This document shows, one piece after another, positions 36,807 through 45,718 of a DNA stretch of 64,000 nucleotides. The notes beneath the pieces were generated by a model, which was given only the letters and a program-made list of their open reading frames with translations, was not told the origin of the DNA and searched no databases. Made by a program: the position numbers and the translations under genes. The DNA comes from Mycolicibacterium helvum (GTDB taxonomy: Bacteria; Actinomycetota; Actinomycetes; Mycobacteriales; Mycobacteriaceae): NCBI RefSeq assembly GCF_010731895.1, contig NZ_AP022596.1, forward strand, positions 3,720,001-3,784,000. The letters are read 5' to 3'. How positions within the stretch are numbered: the stretch's first letter is position 1; each line of letters opens with the position of its first letter.

Positions 36807-37985
36807 GTGGATTTCGACCTTGACGCCGAACAGCGCGCCTGGTTGGACGAGGTTCGGGAGTTCCTGCGCGAGAACGTCACTGATGCCCTGCGCGCCGAGA
36901 TCGCCGAACACAATCTGGAACACCCCGGCGGGGAGGTTGCCGCGTTCCGTGCCAAGCTCGGCGCCAAGGGCTGGTTCGGCCTGAACTGGCCGGCGGAGTA
37001 CGGCGGCCTTGGGCTCGGTCCGGTGTACCTGCACCTGCTGATGACCGAGTTCGAGTACTGGGGCGCACCCGGCCCCGATCTGACCGTCACCTCGATCGCG
37101 CCGATGATCATGCGGCACGGCTCCGAGCAGAACAAGCGCGAATTCCTCCCGCTCATCGCCCGTGGCGAGATGACCTGTGCCCTGGGCTATTCGGAGCCCG
37201 ACGCGGGTACCGACCTGGCCTCGCTGCGGACCAAGGCGGTGCGCGACGGCGACGAGTGGGTGATCAACGGCTCCAAGATCTGGAACAGCGGGGCCCAGCG
37301 GTCCACCCACGAATGGTTGTGTGTGCGGACCGATCCGCAGGCCCAGCGGCACCGGGGTATCTCGGTGATCGTCGTCCCCGTCGACAGCCCCGGCGTCCGG
37401 ATCCGCCCGTTGATCGCCTGGTCGGGCTACCGCACCAACGAAGTGTTCTTCGACGACGTGCGGGTGCCGGTGACCAACCTCATCGGCGAGGAGAACCGCG
37501 GCTGGTCCTATATCACCGGCGCTCTTGACCTCGAGCGGGGCGCGCTGACCAACGCCGGCGACCTGCGTCGCGCGCTCGACGAGTTGCAGGTGCTGGCGCG
37601 CATGCCACGGCGCGACGGCACCGTCCCGATCGACAACGCGGGGTTCCGGCGCCGGCTGGCCCAAGCCGAGGCCGACGTCGAGGTGGCCGGACTGATGGGC
37701 TACGAGGCTTCCTCGCTGTTGTCCGACGGGGTGATCCCCACCGTCGAAGTGAGCGTAGAAAAGGTGTTCAGCAGCGAACTGCGGCAGCGGATCGCCGATT
37801 TGGGCATCGACCTGCTGGGTGCCGAAGGCATACTGGCACACCGAAATCCCGAAGCCCCGGCTGGCGGGCGGTTCGAGAAGCTTTACCGGTTCGCGCCGCT
37901 GATGCGTTTCGGCGGTGGTACCAACGAGGTACTCCGAGACGTCATCGCCCAGCGGGGCAACGGCATGCCCCCTTACGGACGATGA
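36807..37985 (+). CDS. Acyl-CoA dehydrogenase, FadE26/FadE28-like subunit
   Basis: The 392-residue flavoprotein starts at GTG 36807. It has the FAD/substrate segment CALGYSEPDAGTDLASLRTKA, DEWVINGSKIWNSGAQ, the beta-domain RTNEVFFDDVRVPVTNLIGEE and the C-terminal MRFGGGTNEVLRDVIA. This form, with an adjacent second dehydrogenase gene, is that of the heterotetrameric alpha2beta2 enzymes that oxidise steroid-CoA side chains in mycobacteria (FadE26-27, FadE28-29). It should introduce the first double bond in a bulky acyl-CoA. It begins a run of seven genes with no gaps larger than a base. Confidence 0.92.
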   Translation: MDFDLDAEQRAWLDEVREFLRENVTDALRAEIAEHNLEHPGGEVAAFRAKLGAKGWFGLNWPAEYGGLGLGPVYLHLLMTEFEYWGAPGPDLTVTSIAPMIMRHGSEQNKREFLPLIARGEMTCALGYSEPDAGTDLASLRTKAVRDGDEWVINGSKIWNSGAQRSTHEWLCVRTDPQAQRHRGISVIVVPVDSPGVRIRPLIAWSGYRTNEVFFDDVRVPVTNLIGEENRGWSYITGALDLERGALTNAGDLRRALDELQVLARMPRRDGTVPIDNAGFRRRLAQAEADVEVAGLMGYEASSLLSDGVIPTVEVSVEKVFSSELRQRIADLGIDLLGAEGILAHRNPEAPAGGRFEKLYRFAPLMRFGGGTNEVLRDVIAQRGNGMPPYGR

Positions 37986-37986
37986 T

Positions 37987-39093
37987 ATGAAACTCGTTGC
38001 CTCTCAAGATGAGCGGGATCTGGCGTCCAGCCTGCGCGGACTGCTGGGTGCTGGCCGTGCCGACCTGTGGGGTGACCTGGCCGCCGCTGGTGTGATGGGG
38101 CTTGGTCTGCCGGAATGCTATGGCGGGTCCGGCGGGACGTTGTCAGATCTCGGGATCTTCGCCCGCGAGGCCGGCCGCGCACTAGGCCCGGTGCGGGTGC
38201 ACAGTACTGCCATCGCCGGGTACGCGCTGTACGTCCTCGGCGGTGAAAAATCTTGGGCCAGATGGCTACCCGAGCTCACGGCAGGCCGGATCGCGGGCAC
38301 CACCGCGCTGTGGAACCCCAACGACGCATCCGACGTCACCGCCACCATGCGCGCCGACCAAGCCAAAGACGGCAGCTGGCGACTCACCGGCACCGCCGAT
38401 TTCGTCGCCGACGCCGATACCGCCGACGTGATCGTGGTGACCGGGTTCGACAAGCACGGAAGCACGGTGGGCTTTGTCGTTCGGTTAGGCAACGAGGGCG
38501 TGACATTGCGGCCGCTCGCGCTGATGGGTGGCCACCACGCGTCGGTGGTGCGCTTTGACGACGTACCGGTCGATGACGTACTGGGCGACGGGTCGCCTCT
38601 TGGCCGGGACGAACTGCGACGGGTCGCCAACGCCGCGGTGACATTGGCGTCGCTGGACCTGGTCGGTATCGGCGAGGCCGTCATGGAGCGGACGGTGCGC
38701 TACACCACGCTGCGGCACCAGTTCGGCCGGCCGATCGCCTCCTTCCAGGCTGCCCAGCACATCGTGGCCGATATGCACATCGCGCTGTCGGCGGCGCGGC
38801 TGGCCGCACAGTCGGCGGTGCATGCGATCGCTCAGGGGCGCACCGCGATCCGCGAAACCGCCGTCGCCAGAATCCAGTCCGCCACCGCGGCCAAATGGGC
38901 CACCCTCGACGCCCACCAGCTGCACGGTGGCATGGGATACGTCGTGGATACCGATCTGTACCTGTGGTCAGAACGGGCCAGGGTGCTCTCCACGCTCGGT
39001 GGGGGCGCCGACATCGCCGCCGCGTGGCTCGACGACGACGTGGTCAGCCGTGCCGCGGTCGGCGATCGGTTGCGGCGCAAGGATGGCCAATGA
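37987..39093 (+). CDS. Acyl-CoA dehydrogenase, FadE27/FadE29-like partner subunit
   Basis: The 368-residue protein starts at ATG 37987, one base after the preceding stop. It is a shorter dehydrogenase with GLGLPECYGGSGGTLSDLG, a degenerate substrate segment around TTALWNPND, the C-terminal domain RTVRYTTLRHQFGRPIASFQAAQH and LHGGMGYVVDTDLYLW. It presumably pairs with the product of the preceding gene to complete the FAD site, as in the two-gene steroid dehydrogenases. Its stop overlaps the ATG of the next gene. Confidence 0.9.
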   Translation: MKLVASQDERDLASSLRGLLGAGRADLWGDLAAAGVMGLGLPECYGGSGGTLSDLGIFAREAGRALGPVRVHSTAIAGYALYVLGGEKSWARWLPELTAGRIAGTTALWNPNDASDVTATMRADQAKDGSWRLTGTADFVADADTADVIVVTGFDKHGSTVGFVVRLGNEGVTLRPLALMGGHHASVVRFDDVPVDDVLGDGSPLGRDELRRVANAAVTLASLDLVGIGEAVMERTVRYTTLRHQFGRPIASFQAAQHIVADMHIALSAARLAAQSAVHAIAQGRTAIRETAVARIQSATAAKWATLDAHQLHGGMGYVVDTDLYLWSERARVLSTLGGGADIAAAWLDDDVVSRAAVGDRLRRKDGQ

Positions 39094-39587
39094 CCTCTCA
39101 CCTCATCGACCCGGAAACAGCGGCGCGCGTTGGCACCGTCGCCGCCACCGCCACCGGCGAGGTGATCCGCCGAGATTGGCAGCGCTGGGCCGCGGCGGTC
39201 GGTGACGACAACCCGCTGTGGTTCGACCCGGACTATGCCCGCGCCAACGGCTACCGCGACGCCATCTGCCCGCCGCTGTATCTGCAATACGCCATCCTCG
39301 GTGTCAGTGCGCTTGCTGATCTGCGCCCAGACGGTTCCTCCGGTGCCGTCTCGGGCAGCCTCGCCTTCCCGAAAGCACCGCGCCGGATGGCAGGCGGCGA
39401 GAGCACCACCTTCCACCTGCCGGCCTACCACCGCGACGAGATCGAGATGGTGCGTACCATCGAATCGGTTGTCGAAAAGGAAGGTCGGTCAGGACGATTC
39501 GTTCTGGTCACCTGGCGTACCGTCTATCGCAACCAGCATGACGAACTGGTGGCCGAGGCCGCCACGTCGATGATCGCCCGGCCATGA
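39090..39587 (+). CDS. Hot-dog-fold FAS1-like dehydratase (MaoC N-terminal type)
   Basis: The 165-residue protein resembles the N-terminal MaoC-like domain (FAS1-like dehydratase) found in the ChsH2 subunit of the steroid enoyl-CoA hydratase (Rv3542c). It has RDWQRWAAAVGDDNPLWFDPDYARANGYRDAICPP, then GSLAFPKAPRRMAGGESTTF and FVLVTWRTVYRNQHDELVAEA. Unlike ChsH2 it lacks a fused DUF35 domain; that domain is a separate gene two places downstream. It probably forms a hetero-complex with the MaoC protein encoded next. Both ends overlap neighbours by four bases. Confidence 0.82.
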   Translation: MTSHLIDPETAARVGTVAATATGEVIRRDWQRWAAAVGDDNPLWFDPDYARANGYRDAICPPLYLQYAILGVSALADLRPDGSSGAVSGSLAFPKAPRRMAGGESTTFHLPAYHRDEIEMVRTIESVVEKEGRSGRFVLVTWRTVYRNQHDELVAEAATSMIARP

Positions 39588-40021
39588 CCCAGTTGTTTTT
39601 CGATGACGTCACGCCGGGCGACGAGCTGCCCGAGTTGGTGGTTGCCGTCGACGAGACTCAGATGTTCTTCTTCAGCGCGGCGACCTACAACGGCCATCGT
39701 ATCCACTACGACAAGGACTGGGCCCGGGGCACGGAAGGCTACGACGACGTTCTGGTGCAGGGTCCGTTGCAGGCCGCGCTGCTGGCTCGAGCGGTCACCG
39801 ACTGGATCGGCGGCCGCGGCCGGCTGGTCGAGTACTCGGTGCAGAACCGCGCAGTGGCGTTTCCCGGTCAGCCGCTGACGTTCGGCGGCACCGTCACCGG
39901 TAAGCGGGTGGATGCCGGCCGGGGCCTGGTCGATCTGGACATCGTCGGGCGGCGGGGTTCCGACATCCTGATGCCTGGCACGGCGACCGTGGAACTACCG
40001 CGGCGCCTTGGGGATTCCTGA
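39584..40021 (+). CDS. MaoC-family enoyl-CoA hydratase subunit (ChsH1-like)
   Basis: The 145-residue hot-dog protein has LFFDDVTPGDELPELVVAVDE, and a FSAATYNGHRIHYDKDWAR segment that carries the conserved hydratase Asp/His type residues, followed by YDDVLVQGPLQAALLAR. It resembles ChsH1 (Rv3541c), the small subunit of the hydratase that hydrates steroid enoyl-CoA side chains. It starts at ATG 39584 with a four-base overlap and ends in TGATG shared with the next start. It probably works with the 165-residue protein encoded upstream. Confidence 0.88.
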   Translation: MTQLFFDDVTPGDELPELVVAVDETQMFFFSAATYNGHRIHYDKDWARGTEGYDDVLVQGPLQAALLARAVTDWIGGRGRLVEYSVQNRAVAFPGQPLTFGGTVTGKRVDAGRGLVDLDIVGRRGSDILMPGTATVELPRRLGDS

Positions 40022-41220
40022 TGCGACTGGCCGGCGAAGCGGCGATCGTCGGGATCGCCGAGCTGCCTGCCGAGCGCAAGCCGACCCGCCCCGAACTGTT
40101 CACTCTCGACCAGTACGCCGCGCTGACGAAGCTGGTGCTCGACGACGCCGGGCTCGACGGGAGTGTGGTCAACGGGTTGATTTCGCACGGGCTGGCCGAA
40201 TCGGACATGTTCGTGCCGGCAACGTTGTCCGAATACCTGGGACTGCCCATCGATTTCGGGGAGCGGGTCGACCTGGGCGGGGCGACCTCGGCTGCCATGG
40301 TGTGGCGCGCGGCCGTCGCGGTCGAGCTCGGGCTGTGCGACGCGGTGCTGGCCGTGCTGCCCGGTTCGCGTGCCCTGCCGCGTTCGGCCCGCCGGGCGCC
40401 GGTGGCGCCGAGTTGGTACGGGGCGTCGAGCAACAACTATGGTTCCCCGCAAGCCGAGTACGAGATCCCGTACGGCAACGTCGGGCAGAACGCCCCTTTC
40501 GCGCAGATCGCGCAACGCTATGGCGCACAGTATGGCTACGACCCGTCAGCCCTGGCGAAGATCGTAGTGGACCAGCGCACCAACGCCTGCGCACATCCGG
40601 GTGCGGTATTCCATGGCAAGCCGATCACCGAAGCCGATGTACTGGGCAGTCCGTTGATCGCCGATCCCATCCGCATGTTGGAGATCGTCATGCCCGTCCA
40701 CGGCGGCACCGGGGTGCTGGTCGCCAATGCCGACCTGGCGCGCAAGGCCCGCCACCGGCCGGTGTGGATCAAGGGATTCGGTGAGCACATCTCCTTCAAG
40801 ACCACGACCTACGCCAAGGATCCGATGGTCACCCCGATCGCTCGTTCGGCTCAGCGGGCGTTCGCGATGGCGGGACTGCACCCGGCCGATATCGACATCG
40901 CCTCGATCTACGACTGTTACACGATCACCGTGCTGATGACCCTGGAGGACGCCGGGTTCTGCCCGAAGGGCCAGGGCATGACGTGGATCAAGGAGCGGGA
41001 CCTGACCTTCCGCGGTGACTTCCCGCTCAACACCGCCGGCGGCCAGCTGTCCTACGGGCAGGCCGGGATGTCCGGGGGTATGCACCACGTCGTCGACGCC
41101 ACCCGCCAGCTGATGGGGCGCTCCGCGGCCGCGCAGGTGCCCGACGCCAACATCGCATTCGTCGCCGGCACCGGCGGCATCATGAGCGAGCAGGTGGCCC
41201 TGGTGCTGGGAGGCGACTGA
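40021..41220 (+). CDS. Thiolase-like lipid-transfer protein / steroid aldolase (Ltp2-like)
   Basis: The 399-residue thiolase-fold protein has AIVGIAELPAERKPTRPELF, VDLGGATSAAMVWRAAVAVE, IPYGNVGQNAPFAQIAQRYG, the IYDCYTITVLMTLEDAGFCP segment and NTAGGQLSYGQAGMSGGMHH. The NTAGG and GGxH region corresponds to the thiolase active-site end, but the usual nucleophilic Cys of degradative thiolases is not evident. This matches Ltp2-type enzymes, which cleave the hydroxylated steroid side chain by retro-aldol reaction in complex with a DUF35 protein. A DUF35 gene follows directly, in TGATGA overlap. Confidence 0.88.
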   Translation: MRLAGEAAIVGIAELPAERKPTRPELFTLDQYAALTKLVLDDAGLDGSVVNGLISHGLAESDMFVPATLSEYLGLPIDFGERVDLGGATSAAMVWRAAVAVELGLCDAVLAVLPGSRALPRSARRAPVAPSWYGASSNNYGSPQAEYEIPYGNVGQNAPFAQIAQRYGAQYGYDPSALAKIVVDQRTNACAHPGAVFHGKPITEADVLGSPLIADPIRMLEIVMPVHGGTGVLVANADLARKARHRPVWIKGFGEHISFKTTTYAKDPMVTPIARSAQRAFAMAGLHPADIDIASIYDCYTITVLMTLEDAGFCPKGQGMTWIKERDLTFRGDFPLNTAGGQLSYGQAGMSGGMHHVVDATRQLMGRSAAAQVPDANIAFVAGTGGIMSEQVALVLGGD

Positions 41221-41633
41221 TGACCGAACCGATGCCGGTACCCGAACCCACCCCGGTATCCCAGCCGTTCTGGGATGGGTTGGCTGCGCACCGGATCTTG
41301 ATTCAGTACTCGCCGTCGGCCGGCCGCTATGTGTTCTATCCCCGCACGCTGGCCCCCGGCACGCTGGCCGATGATCTCCAGTGGCGCGAGATCGACGGCG
41401 CCGCAACGTTGTACACCTATACCGTCGCTCGCCGACCCACCGGGCCACCGTGGGCCGAGGCGCTGCCGCAGCTGCCCGCGGTGGTGCAGTGGGACGTCGG
41501 TCCGCGGTTTTCCACCGAGCTGGTGGACGTCGAAGCCGCCGATGTCCGGATCGGAATGCGAGTCGCACCGGTGTTCTGCGACCTCCCCGGCGGCGGTATG
41601 ACCCTGCTGCGCTACCGCCCCGCCGACGCATGA
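41220..41633 (+). CDS. DUF35 OB-fold protein lacking zinc-ribbon cysteines
   Basis: The 137-residue protein has the DUF35 layout: an N-terminal helix (SQPFWDGLAAHRILIQYSP), a rubredoxin-like region, then the OB-fold (REIDGAATLYTYTVARRPTG through GMRVAPVFCDLPGGGMTLLRY). In typical members the N-terminal region has four zinc-binding cysteines; here the positions read YSPSAGRYVFYPRTLAPG and none is Cys. It probably still acts as the partner of the thiolase-like aldolase encoded just upstream, as in the Ltp2 complex. It overlaps the acyl-CoA ligase start by four bases. Confidence 0.85.
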   Translation: MTEPMPVPEPTPVSQPFWDGLAAHRILIQYSPSAGRYVFYPRTLAPGTLADDLQWREIDGAATLYTYTVARRPTGPPWAEALPQLPAVVQWDVGPRFSTELVDVEAADVRIGMRVAPVFCDLPGGGMTLLRYRPADA

Positions 41634-43222
41634 TCGACACCGTCCAGAAGCTGCTGCGCGGTCGGCTCGACGACGACTCCGTCGCGGTGATCTCAGCGGA
41701 CCGCAGCTGGACCTGGCGCGAGTATCTGACCGAGGCGAGCGTGGAAGCCGCCGCGCTGCTGGCGATGACCGATCCGGACCGTCCGCTGCATATTGGTGCG
41801 CTGCTGACGAATTCACCGGCTTACGTGCGGTCGATGGCCGCCGCCGCACTCGGCGGCTACGTATTGTGCGGTATCAACACGACTCGCCGCGGTGCGAGCC
41901 TGGTCTCCGACATCCGCCGGTCGGACTGTCAACTGCTGCTCGTCGACACCGACCACGCTGCGTTGCTCGACGGACTGGATCTCTCGGGGATCACTGTGCT
42001 GGACGTGACAGGCCCGCGATACGCCCAGGCGATCGCGGCCGCGGAACCCCTTGTCCCGCATGAGGTCAGCGGCACCGACCCGTTCATGATGATCTTCACC
42101 TCTGGCACCAGCGGCAACCCCAAGGCTGTGCCGTTCGTCCACGCGATGAGCGTCATGTGCGGCCTGAGCCTGGTTGCGCAGATGGACATCACCGCAGGCG
42201 ACGTGTGCTACCTCGCGATGCCGCTGTTTCACTCCAACGGGGTGGCCGTTGGCTTTTCGGTTGCGGTGACCGCAGGAGCGGCGATGGTGCCGGTGAAGTT
42301 TTCGGTGTCGCGGCTGCTGGGCGACGTGCGCCGGTACGGCGTTACGTTCATGAATTACGTCGGAAAGCCGCTGGCCCTGGTGCTGGCCACCCCCGAGCAG
42401 CCCGACGACGCCGACAACCCGCTGCGCGTCATGTACGGCAACGAGGCCACCGAGCGCGACATCGCCGAATTCTCACGGCGGTTCGGTTGCCGCATCATCG
42501 ACGGGTTCGGCTCCAGCGAGTTCGCCGTCGTGGTCGTCCGGGAGGACGGTACCCCGTCGGGTTCGATCGGCAAGGGCTGGGGCGGGGTGGCGATCTACCA
42601 CCCCGATTCGGTAACCGAATGTGCCACAGCTGTTTTCGACGGGAACGGTGCACTGCTCAACACCGACGAGGCGATCGGGGAGCTGGTCAATACCACCGGA
42701 TCTGGACCGTTCACCGGCTACTACAACGACCCAGCGGCGACGTCGGAACGTCTGCGCCATGGCATGTACTGGACCGGTGACCTCGCCTACCGCGACGCCG
42801 ACGGCTGGATCTATCTGGCGGGCCGGACCTCGGACTGGATGCGGGTGGACGGCGAGAACATGGCCGCGGCCCCGATCGAACGGATCCTGCTGCGACTGCC
42901 GCAGCTCAATCAGGTGGCCGTCTACGCCGTGCCCGACGAACGGGTGGGCGACCAGGTCATGGCGGCAGTCGTTCTGCGCCAAGGACAATCGTTGACGCCG
43001 AGGCAGTTCGAGGCGTTCCTGGCCGAGCAGGCCGATCTGTCGCCGAAGGCCTGGCCGCGGTTCGTCCGCATCAACGACGACCTGCCACAGACCGCGACCA
43101 ACAAGATCCTCAAGCGGGAACTGAGCGCTGCCGGGGTGACCGCCCAGGGCGGGGTTCTGTGGGAGCGGCCGGCTCGTTCCACCAGCTATCAGGTCAGCGC
43201 GCGAACATCAGCGCGCGCTTGA
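41630..43222 (+). CDS. Long-chain/steroid acyl-CoA synthetase (FadD17-like)
   Basis: The 530-residue ligase of the ANL superfamily activates a carboxylic acid as AMP ester and CoA thioester. The P-loop-like motif IFTSGTSGNPKAV lies at 155-167, with YLAMPLFHSNGVAVGFSVA, MYGNEATERDIAEF, YWTGDLAYRDADGWIYLAGR, and the late catalytic Lys in TNKILKREL. It resembles FadD17 (Rv3506), which lies beside FadE26-27 in M. tuberculosis. It would activate the side-chain acid oxidised by the upstream genes. Its last 29 bases overlap the convergent sdhB gene. Confidence 0.9.
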   Translation: MIDTVQKLLRGRLDDDSVAVISADRSWTWREYLTEASVEAAALLAMTDPDRPLHIGALLTNSPAYVRSMAAAALGGYVLCGINTTRRGASLVSDIRRSDCQLLLVDTDHAALLDGLDLSGITVLDVTGPRYAQAIAAAEPLVPHEVSGTDPFMMIFTSGTSGNPKAVPFVHAMSVMCGLSLVAQMDITAGDVCYLAMPLFHSNGVAVGFSVAVTAGAAMVPVKFSVSRLLGDVRRYGVTFMNYVGKPLALVLATPEQPDDADNPLRVMYGNEATERDIAEFSRRFGCRIIDGFGSSEFAVVVVREDGTPSGSIGKGWGGVAIYHPDSVTECATAVFDGNGALLNTDEAIGELVNTTGSGPFTGYYNDPAATSERLRHGMYWTGDLAYRDADGWIYLAGRTSDWMRVDGENMAAAPIERILLRLPQLNQVAVYAVPDERVGDQVMAAVVLRQGQSLTPRQFEAFLAEQADLSPKAWPRFVRINDDLPQTATNKILKRELSAAGVTAQGGVLWERPARSTSYQVSARTSARA

Positions 43223-43225
43223 CCT
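43191..43225. terminator. Bidirectional hairpin shared by the ends of the ligase and sdhB genes
   Basis: AGGTCAGCGCGCG (43191-43203) pairs with CGCGCGC (43212-43218) and TGACCT (43220-43225), with a one-base bulge at 43219 and an eight-base loop. The sdhB stop codon (43194-43196) lies in the left arm and the ligase stop (43220-43222) in the right arm. Confidence 0.7.
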
Positions 43226-43964
43226 CCTGGATCGCCTTGGTGACCTCGATACCGCGCGGGCAGGCATCGGTGCAGTTGAACGTCGTGCGGCAGCGCCACA
43301 CCCCGTCGACCTCGTTGAGGATGTCGAGGCGCTCAGCGGCACCCTCGTCGCGACTGTCGAAGATGAACCGGTGGGCATTGACGATCGCGGCAGGCCCGAA
43401 GTACGACCCCTCGCTCCAATACACCGGGCAGCTGGTGGTGCAGCAGGCGCACAGAATGCACTTGGTGGTGTCGTCGTAGCGGGCCCGGTCGGTCGGGCTC
43501 TGGATGCGCTCGCGGGTGGGCGGGTTGCCCGAGGTCATCAGGTAGGGCTTGACCGCGCGGTAGGCGTCGAAGAACGGCTCCATGTTGACCACCAGATCCT
43601 TCTCGACGGCCAGGCCGCGGATCGGCTCGATGGTGATGGTGAGCGGTTTGTCCTTCTTGGGTAATAGGTCGCGCATCAGGACCTTGCAGGCCAGCCGGTT
43701 CACGCCGTTGATCCGCATCGCGTCCGAGCCGCACACCCCGTGTGCGCACGAGCGGCGGAACGTCAGCGTGCCGTCCAGGTAGCTCTTCACGTAGATCAGC
43801 AGGTTGAGCAGCCGGTCGCTTGGCAGGCACGGCACCCGGAAGCTCTGGAAGCCGGCGGCATCGGGATCTTCGGGGTTGAACCGCGCGATCTTCAGCGTCA
43901 CCATCACCGCCCCGTCCGGGATCGGCGGCAGCGCGGGATCTTTGCGCTCAGGTGCGATCGTCAT
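43194..43964 (-). CDS. sdhB: Succinate dehydrogenase iron-sulfur subunit
   Basis: The 256-residue subunit carries electrons from the flavin to the membrane quinone site. It has the 2Fe-2S ligands (SCAHGVCGSDAM and RLACKVL), the 4Fe-4S set CILCACCTTSC and the 3Fe-4S/4Fe-4S set (CRTTFNCTDACPRGI). ATG 43964 overlaps the sdhA stop by one base. It corresponds to Rv3319, the last gene of the sdhCDAB operon, and its final 29 bases overlap the opposite-strand ligase gene. Confidence 0.96.
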   Translation of the reverse strand: MTIAPERKDPALPPIPDGAVMVTLKIARFNPEDPDAAGFQSFRVPCLPSDRLLNLLIYVKSYLDGTLTFRRSCAHGVCGSDAMRINGVNRLACKVLMRDLLPKKDKPLTITIEPIRGLAVEKDLVVNMEPFFDAYRAVKPYLMTSGNPPTRERIQSPTDRARYDDTTKCILCACCTTSCPVYWSEGSYFGPAAIVNAHRFIFDSRDEGAAERLDILNEVDGVWRCRTTFNCTDACPRGIEVTKAIQEVKRALMFAR

Positions 43965-45718
43965 TAATACTTGCGCTCCATCGGCTCGTAGCGGGTCTGC
44001 ACGACGGGTTTGTAGTCCAGCCGGATGTCACTGAGAAGGTCAGCGCCTTCCTTGTACGCCATGGTGTGCCGCATGTAGTTGGTGTCGTCGCGGTTGGGGT
44101 AGTCCTCGCGGGCGTGCCCGCCGCGGGACTCCTTGCGGTTCAGTGCGCCGACGACGGTGACCTCGGCCAGCTCCAGCAGGAAGCCCAGCTCGATCGCTTC
44201 GAGCAGATCACTGTTGTAGCGCTTGCCCTTGTCATGCACCGAGATTCGGGCATAGCGCTCTTTGAGTGCGTGGATATCGGTCAACGCCTGCTTGAGGGTC
44301 TCCTCGGTGCGGAACACCGCGGCGTTGTTGTCCATCGACTGCTGCAGCTCGCTGCGGATGTCGGCGACGCGCTCGTTGCCGTGCTCGCTCAGAATGTCGG
44401 CGACCCAGTTCACCACCATGCCGGCCGGCGCATCCGGCAGGTCGACGAAGTCGTGGGCAAGAGCGTAGTTGGCGGCGGAGATGCCGGCACGGCGGCCGAA
44501 CACGTTGATGTCCAGCAGCGAGTTCGTGCCCAGCCGGTTGGCGCCGTGCACCGACACACACGCGCATTCGCCTGCTGCGTAGAGCCCCGGCACCGTTGTG
44601 GTGTTGTCGCGCAACACCTGTCCGGTGATGGTGGTCGGGATGCCACCCATCACGTAGTGGCAGGTGGGGTAGACCGGCACCAGTTCCTTGACCGGGTCCA
44701 CGCCGAGATACGTGCGGGCGAACTCGGTGATATCGGGCAGCTTGGCCTCGAGCACGTCCGCGCCGAGGTGACGCACGTCGATGTAGACGTAGTCCTTATG
44801 CGGTCCGGCGCCGCGGCCCTCCAACACCTCCAGCACCATCGAGCGGGCGACGATATCGCGCGGGGCCAGGTCGACGATGGTGGGGGCGTAGCGCTCCATG
44901 AACCGCTCGCCCTCGCCGTTGAGCAGCCTGCCACCCTCGCCGCGGACGGCCTCGGAGATGAGGATTCCCAGGCCGGCCAGACCGGTCGGGTGGAACTGGT
45001 GAAACTCCATGTCCTCCAGGGGAAGTCCCTTGCGGAAGACGATGCCCAGGCCGTCGCCGGTCAGCGTGTGGGCGTTGGAGGTGGTCTTGTACATCCGGCC
45101 CGACCCGCCGGTGGCGAACACGACGGCCTTGGCGTGGAAGATGTGGATGTCACCGGTCGCCAGCTCGTAGGCGATGACGCCGGTGGCCACCGGACCGCTC
45201 GGGGTCTGCGTCAAAGCCAGATCGAGGGCATAGAACTCGTTGAAGAACTCCACGTCATGTTTGACGCAGTTTTGGTAGAGCGTCTGCAGGATCATGTGGC
45301 CGGTGCGGTCGGCGGCGTAACACGCCCGGCGTACCGGGGCCTTGCCGTGGTCGCGGGTGTGCCCGCCGAAGCGCCGTTGGTCGATGCGGCCCTCGGGGGT
45401 GCGGTTGAACGGCATTCCCATCTTTTCCAGGTCGAGGACCGCGTCGATGGCTTCCTTGCACATGATCTCGACCGCGTCCTGGTCGGCGAGGTAGTCGCCG
45501 CCCTTGACGGTGTCGAAGGTGTGCCACTCCCAGTTGTCTTCTTCGACATTGGCCAGTGCCGCGCACATGCCGCCCTGAGCGGCGCCGGTGTGCGACCGCG
45601 TCGGGTAAAGCTTGGTCAGCACCGCGGTGCGCACCCTTGGGCCCGCCTCGACGGCGGCGCGCATACCAGCTCCGCCTGCGCCGACGATGACCACGTCGTA
45701 GCGATGTTCGGTAATCAT
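43964..45718 (-). CDS. sdhA: Succinate dehydrogenase flavoprotein subunit
   Basis: The 584-residue subunit oxidises succinate to fumarate. It has the FAD-binding VVIVGAGGAGMRAA, the flavinylation site H43 in TRSHTGAAQGG, HTRDHGKAPVRR, EFHQFHPTGL and RGEGGRLLNGEGERFMERY near the active site. The length matches Rv3318. It precedes sdhB with a one-base overlap and follows sdhD at 37 bases. Confidence 0.96.
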   Translation of the reverse strand: MITEHRYDVVIVGAGGAGMRAAVEAGPRVRTAVLTKLYPTRSHTGAAQGGMCAALANVEEDNWEWHTFDTVKGGDYLADQDAVEIMCKEAIDAVLDLEKMGMPFNRTPEGRIDQRRFGGHTRDHGKAPVRRACYAADRTGHMILQTLYQNCVKHDVEFFNEFYALDLALTQTPSGPVATGVIAYELATGDIHIFHAKAVVFATGGSGRMYKTTSNAHTLTGDGLGIVFRKGLPLEDMEFHQFHPTGLAGLGILISEAVRGEGGRLLNGEGERFMERYAPTIVDLAPRDIVARSMVLEVLEGRGAGPHKDYVYIDVRHLGADVLEAKLPDITEFARTYLGVDPVKELVPVYPTCHYVMGGIPTTITGQVLRDNTTTVPGLYAAGECACVSVHGANRLGTNSLLDINVFGRRAGISAANYALAHDFVDLPDAPAGMVVNWVADILSEHGNERVADIRSELQQSMDNNAAVFRTEETLKQALTDIHALKERYARISVHDKGKRYNSDLLEAIELGFLLELAEVTVVGALNRKESRGGHAREDYPNRDDTNYMRHTMAYKEGADLLSDIRLDYKPVVQTRYEPMERKY

